From NCBI GenBank assembly GCA_002749535.1, contig MZZL01000076.1, positions 1 to 29,726 on the forward strand: DNA of 29,726 nucleotides, read 5' to 3'. Positions 22,035 to 29,726 of the stretch are shown here, in pieces. The translations under genes were made by a program, and so were the position numbers. The notes under the pieces were generated by a model that saw only the letters and a program-made list of their open reading frames with translations, did not search any database and was not told where the DNA came from. Origin of the DNA: Apophysomyces variabilis. Lineage: Eukaryota > Mucoromycota > Mucoromycetes > Mucorales > Mucoraceae. How positions within the stretch are numbered: the first letter of the stretch is position 1; each line of letters opens with the position of its first letter.

Positions 22035-23874
22035 ATGCTGGGCGACCGCTTTTTTTGTATCCAAGATAACAGTTATTTTGCACAGACGCCATGGCCGAAG
22101 TCAAATACCATGAATGTAAGCGAACGCTATAGCGTGTTCTTTGCAGCTAATCTTCTCTCTCATAGTCATTGCTTCTTACATTCTCGATTGCAAAGAGAAT
22201 CAGAAGCCCTGTTCTCTCGATAACTTCGTACAACAAGAGAGGGAGTCAATTGTCAGATATAGCGCTTTAGGCGAAGATCCCTCTGTTGTCTGGCCTCTGC
22301 GTTTTGGAAAGGTGGCCAAACAGTTAAACGTAACATATGTGGGTTTTAAGTACAACGAGTTACTGGACTGAAGGAGCAGACTATAACTTTCAAGTGTAGA
22401 AGAAGTCTAGTGTTGACTGGGGCAGTATCGCTCTTGAAATTTTGCGTTCCGCCAATGCAAAAGCCGAGATAAAAAGTAACGAGTCTTCCACTACATCGAC
22501 TATCTCGAGTTCGACTTCCAGCACAAGTGAAACAAAAAAGAGTATATCAGCTGATGATCATAAACGTATAGCTGACATTTACGCATCGTTGGACGAGCAA
22601 AATATGTGGAAATTAAGTACAGGGACGTACGTGGAGAAGCAAATGGAAAAACTTGCACTCAGATGCAATTACGAGCAGTAAGGCCTCCATATAAAGACAC
22701 TACTTATGCTAACAATTTGCGGCTAGTCCATGCCACTCGTTGATCCTTGACCCCGAGTGCTCTACATGGAAGGAATACTTTACTCCCGAGGAGTTGCACG
22801 AGATCAGAATGTTTGCAGCACCTACAATTAAACGGATGCCAGACGATCTTAACCGATACCTAATGTCGTACTTGGGGAAGGTGTGTTCTGGGAGTAACCG
22901 CTTCAAACGTACCTGCTAATGGAATCGTTATCCACAGCATACTCTTAATGAACTTCAAGAGCATCATGATACTTTTAAATATGAACGCATACAGCAAGCG
23001 GATCATTACTGGATACATCAGACTATCACCAAAGCTCTGGACCTATACCACTACAATTACTTGGCCGATCTGGATAGGTCAGAGGCTGATTATCTCCGTC
23101 GTGTCTGGACCTTCATTGACTGTTGCTTTGACGCAAGTAAGATAAAAGTGACAAGGTAGGTTGCTATTTTACGTTCATTATTGGAGCATGCGACTTGATA
23201 CACTTTCTGTCGGCACAAGTGGGGAAAAAGCATGCCAGGCAGCTTCGCAGAGGATAAATGAAGGTCGAAGTATCCCTGCAATACAAGCCATGGATCGAAA
23301 GAAGATCGGGACGCGGACTGATATGATATTCACGATGCATTTTGCTGAACTGGGAACGTTCGAGGCTGGAAGAAAAAATGACATCAATAGTAAAAAAAGC
23401 TTGGAAGAGATCGGTGTCAAATGCCCAAAAACTTTGAAAGATATGTTTTTGCATTTAGCAAAGCGTTCACCCAGCAATTTACGGAGATTGTCGACACACG
23501 CTTTCGTGACAGCAGGTTAGGACTAATGCATACGTCCCTTGTCGGTAACTCGCCATGTGCTTGTCATCGTAGGCCTCTTTTTCAATCTTATAATGCTGGA
23601 CTGCCCAGCAGGATACGTGTGCAGGATATCTAGATTGCCTGCGTGGTTGCAATATCCTGTTTCTGAAGCCGAGTTCGCAAAGGGAATTATCCCAATAATT
23701 CAATCAGTCTGGCACGCAAAGAGATCCATGGAAGCGACGGTAGACATTGTGGAAATGGACAACGCTATACAAGCGATTTCATTCATACCTGAAAAGGAGT
23801 TTTTGCCTCCTGTCTTTTCTTTGTCTAACAACAACGGGAATAAAAAACGAAAGGCTGATAATGCCAATATGTAA
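22035..23874 (+). CDS. Multi-exon hypothetical protein, unknown function
   Basis: Proposed exons: 22035-22115, 22147-22349, 22411-22677, 22727-22880, 22938-23155, 23220-23515 and 23573-23874, giving about 506 aa. The last five junctions (introns of 61, 49, 57, 64 and 57 nt) fit together in phase, and the joined frame reads smoothly across each one: HSLILDPECSTWKEYF, VWTFIDCCFDASKIK, SGEKACQAASQ, LDCPAGYVCRISRLP. The first intron would be only 31 nt, so the 5' end is the weakest part; an ATG at 22091 in another frame is an alternative. There is a Ser/Thr-rich linker near residues 100-125 and a Lys/Arg-rich, possibly nuclear-localising tail (NGNKKRKADN). No membrane segment or catalytic motif is evident. 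The pattern seems to me like a protein family repeated in Mucoromycota genomes, but I cannot name it and this is memory-based inference. It lies between the decayed Fanzor and a tandem repeat. Confidence 0.65.
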
Positions 23875-24240
23875 CTTGACTTGTCTTTCGATGTTCGCCA
23901 CGACTAACTATTCAGTTTTCTTTGCCACAATGGTAAAGGCAATTTTATTCTAGACAATATGTTGGACAAAATTGGTCTGAACAAAAAAGAACTGAATTAA
24001 CAGTCTCAAATATGCGTATGCAAGATATATTGAGAGAACATAGAAATCTTTGATTCTCCATGCCGAACATTGGAAATGAAAAATGTACGTATACAGTTGC
24101 GACAAGAGATATAAACAAGTCTTGCTGAACAAATAGCGTAAAGCGTAAGAAGGATTTGATTGAGGTATTCTACAGCGGGATAGGTAGCCGAATCCATGAC
24201 AACAGGAACTTCGTATTTGATCAACGGAAATTTCATCGAA
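23875..24240. other. Spacer with a degraded copy of the neighbouring repeat's coding-like strand
   Basis: Short AT-rich spacer after the hypothetical gene. On the minus strand an open frame runs from the tandem repeat into this spacer (24333-23950), but only its repeat-derived part looks structured. Nothing further is supported. Confidence 0.35.
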
Positions 24241-24671
24241 TCTACGAATAGCATCGCAAGCACAGAGAGAGACTCTGGACTCGAGACCAGCGGACGTCGT
24301 CCCAGAGTGTGCATCTACACTCACTTGGGTCACCTCAACTCGACGGTACGGAAGAGGGTATTCCCTAGCTATTGATCCACACTAGTAGGAAAGCCCAACG
24401 ACTGCAAGACAAACATATACAAGTGTTAGCGAAGAGTACATTTTACATACCTTGCAAATCTTTCTGATTCTAAGAGAATCCTCACCGTATCTACAAATAG
24501 CATTGCAAGTGCAGAGAGAGACTCTGGACTCGAGACCAGCGGACGTCGTCCCAGAGTGTGCATCCACACTCACTTGGGTCACCTCAACTCGACGGTACGG
24601 AAGAGGGTATTCCCTAGCCATTGATCGACACAAGTAGGAAAGCCCAACGACTGCAAGACAAACATATACAA
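24241..24671. repeat. Tandem duplication, period 249 bp, two clear copies plus a partial third
   Basis: Copy A is 24241-24422 and copy B 24490-24671. They are nearly identical over 182 bp and show weaker similarity for about 30 bp beyond. The start of a more diverged third copy is visible near 24727-24770. On the minus strand each unit carries the same TTTGTCTTGCAG acceptor-like sequence followed by the same coding-like stretch (VEVTQVSVDAHSGTTSAGL), then, in one copy, a GTATGT donor-like site. The repeated unit may therefore be an exon with its flanking intron signals. No complete gene could be assembled around it. Confidence 0.8.
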
Positions 24672-25044
24672 CTGTGAGGAAAAAGTACGTTTTTACATAG
24701 TCTGCGCATTTTCTGATTCCAACGTATCGATGGATTGCATCGCAAATACAGAAGAAAGAGAAAAAGACAAAGATAAGTTCGACGTGGAAAAAACCGCGCC
24801 ATCCGAGATTTTTGCGGGTGTTGAATTTCCAAGCGATGACATGGAATTTCAGCTGTGGGAAGCAATGGACGTGAATGTCAAGAATGTAGTCCCGAAATAG
24901 CAAAGTATTGTGTAAAGTAAAGGGGCGCCAACAATGAACAGATAACTGGTCAATTAAGAAACTCAGGAGGACAAGCAAACGGTCGGGTAGATATATGCCT
25001 TGGCTTTTCTCCGTTTTTTTCTTTCTTGAGCCGGAGAATGGCAA
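24382..25044 (-). pseudogene. Open frame running through the tandem repeat, unknown
   Basis: A 220-codon minus-strand frame covers one repeat copy and the unique DNA to its right (24672-25044). The composition is hydrophobic and cysteine-containing (for example VVYVCLAVVGLSYLC), but the VVYVCLAVVG stretch overlaps predicted intron/acceptor sequence, so the continuous frame may be accidental. The same peptide reappears in the second copy. I do not recognise a family and have low confidence that it is expressed. Confidence 0.2.
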
Positions 25045-25535
25045 GATGGGAAAAAGAGCTATGCTATAACGAGTGCGGTAAAATTTTGGTGTACTTAGCC
25101 ACCCTTCGAGGTGTATTTCTTTTCAGAACTTTGGCGTACTTGGGTGTACTTCAGGCTACTTCAGGCGTATGTTTGCTACTCTTTCAACAGAGATCTATAC
25201 CTTCCAACAAGAATTGCAATACATATGTTATCAGCCTAAGAGATGTGATACCCTTTTTTACGCATTCTTAAGGAGTTGACAAAAAGAAAATGGTGTATTT
25301 TTCCGTATTTTTCCTACAATAAAGTGCTCTTTTCAGAGAAAATATGTACACATTTGATCTACAAGTTATAGTTTGAAGCGGTTTTGGTGTTCAATTTGCT
25401 TTTTGTGTACTGGGGTGCTTTAAGTTAGAAAACAAAAGATGCATGAAAAGTCTACTTGACATGTAATTAATATACGTATCAACTATTTTCAAACGTAAGG
25501 ACATTTGGTAAGTGGTAAAATTATAGATCTGGTTT
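24672..25535. other. Spacer with degenerate GTGTACTT-type repeats
   Basis: Left part is the unique flank of the tandem repeat. Between 25085 and 25180 the octamer GTGTACTT or close variants (GCGTACTT, GTGTATTT) recur at irregular spacing, with related pieces at about 25290 and 25405. The rest is AT-rich and no gene is supported. Confidence 0.4.
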
Positions 25536-26276
25536 TTATTTTTCTAACAGCTGCTGTACCCTTTTCTCGTGCCTCTTCAAAATAGCAGGTCGGTCTTTTC
25601 GTTTATACCACTTATTCAGTGATACGTTCCACTGATGTTCTTCATCAAGAAGGCGATATATAACAGATATAGTGTTCTTGGTTTTGCCATGTACGTCCTG
25701 TTTTAAAACTCTGGCTTGAGGCACCAAATTATCGATCTTGATGGTTTCCTCATTGGTGGAGCAGACACACAAGAAATGCTCTCCGGCAGCTTTGCTCGAA
25801 ACAATGCGGCCAATCAGAGTGTGCATTCGTTTGCCGATCTTAATAAGCTTAGGATACGACAGTTATGCGGCTGCTCTTTCTTCTTGCTTAATTCTGCGAT
25901 CACTGGAACTGATTGACGGATCCATAAGAAAGAAGACATGGGGATAGTTCACAATTTCCTGCTGCTCGAGCAGTCCACTATACCGTCCATGTCTTTCAAT
26001 GGATGGTCTAGTTAGCAACAGTGTAAGTGCTGTATCCCAGTTGGCATTGGAGTTCCTGGGAGTATCCAGTCCATGCTCTTCAATAAAATCATCCGACAAG
26101 TATATTAGGGGATGTCGATATATGACGTCGGAAGGTTGAGAAGGTGAGATTTCTTCAGCGTCCCAAACAGTCCCAGGCCCCTTTGGCAAAGTGATTTTGC
26201 TAACTGTATTTTGTGTCGAAAATGGGAAGTAGTTACGATTGGTATGGGAATTACTACGGACACTCCAACGGGACAC
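25536..26276 (-). pseudogene. Unknown ORF interrupted by a single in-frame TAA
   Basis: Two minus-strand open stretches are in the same frame and separated only by a TAA at 25865-25863: 26276-25866 (about 137 codons) and 25862-25536 (about 108 codons). Read through, the composition is protein-like across the stop (…KQEERAAA, stop, LSYPKLIKIGKR…), with a basic C-terminus ending KRHEKRVQQLLEK. The frame enters from inside the inverted repeat at 26258-26280, so the true start is lost, spliced elsewhere or was displaced by that insertion. No recognisable domain. It could be a pseudogene, an ORF with an unseen intron around the stop, or a sequencing error. Confidence 0.5.
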
Positions 26277-26400
26277 TCCAGTCCCCCCAATTCTGAGCGC
26301 TTTCTAAAATAAAGCTGACGACGATTACTATAAACAGGTGGAGTGTAGTACGGAAATAGCGGAGTACTGTAGATTGGAGTGTCCCGAAGGTGGAGTGTCC
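26258..26400. mobile_element. MITE-like 143-bp element with inverted terminal repeats
   Basis: The left end has GGACACTCCA twice in direct order (26258-26267 and 26271-26280). The right end has its exact reverse complement TGGAGTGTCC twice (26375-26384 and 26391-26400). Looser variants (GGAGTGTAGTAC, GGAGTACTGTAG) lie inside the right half. No transposase fits inside. No clear target-site duplication is visible, so the outer boundary is provisional. Confidence 0.55.
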
Positions 26401-26446
26401 TGTAAATGAAATCCGTCCATATAATAAATATTAGCAATCATAAAGT

Positions 26447-26507
26447 ACCCATAGAGTGCTGTGATCATCTCATGAGCTTATTGAGATGATCACAGCACTC
26501 TATGGGT
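26447..26507. repeat. Perfect inverted repeat, 26-bp arms, 9-nt loop
   Basis: Left arm 26447-26472 and right arm 26482-26507 are exact reverse complements. The loop is TGAGCTTAT. It lies 46 bp to the right of the MITE-like element. It could be a palindromic transposon remnant, a cruciform-forming site or a small hairpin RNA. No promoter evidence. Confidence 0.85.
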
Positions 26508-27027
26508 TGCGATTCGATTAGCCTTACGGAATAACCGCTCAATTACAGTATCGTGGTCCGTTTTATTAAACTTCTTGCGCGCGGGGTACTACTATAAATG
26601 GCAAGTTATATCAAATATTTAAAGTGGCTTGAGAGTTACTGCCCAATAGGGAGCAATTCATGACAACTTTTCTTTACAGCTCGTGTAACGTATACCTCAA
26701 ATTCCCATCAGCGTTACTCTATGCCAATCAAACGTTCAAACCTTATTGTTTCATTCAGTCACAGCTTCAACCGAAGCGTGAGAAGTTCCAAAAGTTAGGA
26801 TATAATGACTTAACGAGTGCTCTGTTTTAGACATGATATGCAGATGCTGTTCGTCAATGCCACACCAAACACTTCAGGACCGCCCAAATAAAAACAAAAA
26901 AGAAAATCGGAGCTCCAAAATAGGTTCATTCCGCAATCTCAGCATTTCTGTAGTTGGCTGACAACACTTTCCTTTCACTCTTTCTATTCACACACTTTAA
27001 ACCACTAATCAGTCCTATTCCTCCGCT
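26508..27027. promoter_or_regulatory. Upstream region of the Crinkler gene
   Basis: Half a kilobase without a supported gene. It includes an AT-rich stretch and a pyrimidine-rich leader (about 26965-27010: CTTTCCTTTCACTCTTTC and similar) directly before the ATG at 27028, typical of fungal 5' leaders. No specific regulatory site recognised. Confidence 0.4.
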
Positions 27028-29726
27028 ATGGACATTGAATTGAAGCTATTTTGCCTCCTTGAGGGCGAGCCTGTGTCGAGGGCATTCTCTGTGAAAATTT
27101 CTTCTGCAGATACTGTCGATGACCTCAAAGATGCCATCAAGGCCAAAAACTCTCCCAAATTTGACGACATTGCTGCGGACAAGCTCATACTCTGGCGTGT
27201 CTCGATTCCGTACATTCCTGCCAACAGGGCCAATGCTGTTGCACTTGACTCGCTAGATATTAAGGAACAGCTCGATCCCATAAGCGAGATCGCGAATGTC
27301 TTTCAAGAGAGGCCAGTAAAAAGGACAATTCACATCATGGTTCAGCGGCCTCCACAAGGTAATTTTATCATTTTTTACTCGTAATGATCACTTACTTTTC
27401 TTCTAATCCTACAAGGTCCCCACCCTGTTAATCCGGTGTCTGGTGAGTGTATCTATCAATCCCTTATTGGTTATCTGACAACTCATATGCGTTTGTTATA
27501 TTCTAATGGATGTTTTGTTTTTACTTGCAAACAGGTGATATAGCTGCAGATATTAAGAGTATGACAAACGAGTTCTTCACGCCCGGATCGTCAGTTGCTA
27601 GTTTCCTAGACTCATATGTACGCGGCCATGGGGCTCTACCACTCACTAGCGGAGATGTTCGCGGCCTACCACGAGCATGGCGGCGCACACTTGATGAAAA
27701 ATATAAGCCGACGCCGAAATTACTCTTTCTGGATCTACCCAATTCTCCGTCCGATGATACAGCATCAATAAGTGCTGTATCGGCCTCCTTATGGCACAGG
27801 ATAAAGTATGGTAGTTCCGCTATCATCCCGCTATTTGGTGTAAGCGGGTGCGGCAAAACCCGTTGTGCCCTTGAAATGCTATCACAACATTGGGGCTTCT
27901 ACTTCAATGCATCTGGTGATGATTGGGGATCAGATGACGTGTTCACGCTTTTCAGTAACGTCAGGAAGCATCTAAACAAGTCGTCAGCGGAGAAGCCGAC
28001 TGGTCGGTGGGTCAACAATATGTTTGCAAAGACACAGACATATTTGCTCTTTCTTTCGCGACTCTTGATTCTTCGATATTGCTTGAATGTCTCAGCCGGT
28101 ATTACCACATTTACAACTGCACGATGGACTCTTTTGCAAGCCTGTTCTCATGTACTTTTCCGAGATATTTTTGAACCTGTGTTCCACAAACTTCTCCAGC
28201 TTCAACAATATGATGAAGATGTCTTAGCATCTCATGTTTCGGGGGTGTTCAACGAAATACACAACCTTCTTCAGCATCGAGAGGCCCCAAAATTTGGACC
28301 CACCAGTAAATTTCTTCTTTTCATCGATGAAGCTCAGATTCTCGGGGATGCATTCAATGACTCCTTCGAGTCAATATCTTTGGAAGATACCTCACGGCCC
28401 TTACTATCTCCAGTTCTACATGGATTTCGAGACGTTAACCGATCCAATCTTACAGTCATAACCTGTGGGACAGGTTTGAGCATTAACACTATTTACTGGG
28501 TTCAAAGTTCCGGGTCGGGCGTAAAGGACAACTCAAGCACTTTCGAGTACGTAGAATTTCCAGGATGGACTGATCAAGAGTCGATACAGAAATATATAGC
28601 TCGTATGCGGAACGTGCTACCGGATAATNATTGAGCATTAACACTTTTTACTGGGTTCAAAGTTCCGGGTCGGGCGTAAAGGACAACTCAAGCACTTTCG
28701 AGTACGTAGAATTTCCAGGATGGACTGATCAAGAGTCGATACAGAGATATATAGCTCGTATGCGGAACGTGCTACCGGATAATGATTCGCGGAGAGCATT
28801 AGATAAGCTAATTCCTCAAGATGCGATTGATATGCTGTTTGAGAAACTTACAGGTCGATTTCGCCCGATTGTGTATGCCATTGAGAATATTATCGCAGGG
28901 AATAAAGAAAACGGTTGGAAGGAGGCCATCAATGACGTGGAAAACAAATTAGTGTCATGGGCGTACCGGAATGTTAAAGGAAATATCTGCTATGAGCTTT
29001 CCCGCCTCCACGAGAAATGTAACAAGAACAACGATCGAGTTCCGGAATCCATCGAAAATATCTTGGGACTTTTATTTTATCGACACTGCATGTTTGGCGA
29101 GGACTGGCTTGTGCTTGATGAAGCGCTACCCAAGTTAGTGGAATGTGCATTTGCCCGGATTAAAATCGACGGAGTCCTTGTGAAGACAGCACTTGACGAA
29201 CCGTTCGTGATGAAGGCTGTCGAAAATTACTTCTATGAGAAAGACCCAAATTTCAGCAAGGAAATTAGGCGACATATGCTACATTCGGACTCTACTTCAG
29301 ATCATGGAAACACTTGGGAATACATGATGATGGATGTTTTACAGGAAACATTCAGGGAACACCCTTTATCTGACTGGCCACATGAGCCGCCAATTTCAGA
29401 TTTGTGTGCCGCTCTTGTTGGCAACACAGAAATCGTTGGTTGGAAAAAGCGAGGTTTCAAGCAAGGGACATCCTTCAGACATATGTCAATGGAGCAATTC
29501 ATGGATGCCCACATTAACCACGACTCGATACGAAACGGTGAACCTGTCGCACCATTTTTCTTTCCTATGCCGCAGCGCTCGGGACCTGACATGGTCTTTT
29601 ATATCCGGATCAAGGATCGACTTTTTCCAGTATTTGTGCAGCTAAAGTTGCGTCCAGTCCTTACGGAGAAACAGAGGAAACATGCCCTCAGCACTGTCTC
29701 TGCACCAAAAATCGAGAAACATGCAA
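27028..29726 (+). CDS. Crinkler (CRN)-type effector with P-loop NTPase and PD-(D/E)XK-like nuclease, partial at window end
   Basis: Proposed exons: 27028-27358, 27416-27442 (27 nt) and 27535 onward; introns of 57 and 92 nt, in frame. Residues 1-110 match the ubiquitin-like CRN N-terminal domain, with KLILWRVSIP in its usual place. An NTPase follows: Walker A GVSGCGKT at about 221-228 and Walker B LLFIDEAQ with Asp about 384. After 28784 the frame stays open to the window end. It contains GNTWEYMMMD, then GPDMVFYIRI and VFVQLKLR, which fit the E...D...QxK signature of a restriction-endonuclease-fold domain. CRN proteins of this architecture are known from oomycetes, chytrids and Glomeromycotina, and are regarded as effectors or selfish-element-derived toxins acting in nuclei. 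No N-terminal signal peptide is evident. The coding sequence carries a 153-bp near-duplicate separated by one N (28629). I treat it as an assembly artefact; taken literally it disrupts the frame. The 3' end is outside the window. Confidence 0.82.
28476..28783 (+). repeat. 153-bp near-identical direct duplication around a single N
   Basis: 28476-28628 and 28631-28783 align at a constant offset of 155 with two visible mismatches. The first copy ends exactly at the N (28629). Both copies encode the same CRN segment. This is the pattern left when two overlapping contig ends are joined by a minimal gap instead of merged. Confidence 0.92.

Noticed and set aside
23950..24333. 127-codon minus-strand ORF
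   Set aside because: Its only structured part comes from the tandem repeat; the rest has no features, so it is covered by the repeat entry.
1..29726. CRISPR arrays, tRNA and rRNA genes
   Set aside because: No regularly spaced repeats and no tRNA-like cloverleaf or rRNA sequence were recognised by eye on either strand; a covariance-model scan was not possible.

Overview
The window looks like nuclear DNA of an early-diverging filamentous fungus, most likely Mucoromycota/Mucorales. This is inferred from short GT-AG introns (mostly 49-90 nt), AT-rich intergenic DNA, a fungal vacuolar-type Ca2+-ATPase, a fungal Rad5-like SNF2 protein, TnpB-like Fanzor genes and a Crinkler-type effector. No tRNA or rRNA gene was recognised. 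The sequence holds a 696-base N gap (10085-10780) and a single N at 28629; both look like scaffold joins.

Positions 1-11.1 kb are an ordinary core region. Two intron-rich genes lie in tandem on the minus strand: a PMC1-like calcium pump (5098 to 1113, 5 exons, 1,244 aa) and a Rad5/HLTF-like SNF2 ATPase (11071 to 6213, 12 exons, 1,064 aa). In both, the splice sites I propose keep the reading frame throughout and end at a stop.

Positions 11.1-29.7 kb are an accessory, mobile-element-rich region. It holds an apparently intact, very large Fanzor on the minus strand (16747 to 12764, 5 exons, 1,257 aa) with all three RuvC acidic residues and a zinc-binding site. About 2.6 kb away, pointing the other way, is a second, different Fanzor (about 19380-21785, plus) with four in-frame stops and a frameshift, although its catalytic motifs can still be read. 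Next comes a multi-exon gene of unknown function (22035-23874, plus), a tandem duplication with a period of about 249 bp (24.24-24.67 kb), an unknown minus-strand ORF broken by one TAA (26276-25536), a 143-bp MITE-like inverted repeat and a 26-bp perfect hairpin (26.26-26.51 kb).

At the right edge is a Crinkler (CRN) gene (27028 to beyond the window, plus). It has a ubiquitin-like N-terminal domain, a P-loop NTPase and a PD-(D/E)XK-like nuclease segment. Its middle contains a 153-bp near-identical duplication around the single N, most likely two overlapping contig ends that were not merged.

The most unusual content is the divergent Fanzor pair (one intact, one decayed) beside a CRN effector that carries its own NTPase and nuclease. 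Exon structures were derived by hand from splice signals and frame continuity, without transcript data.
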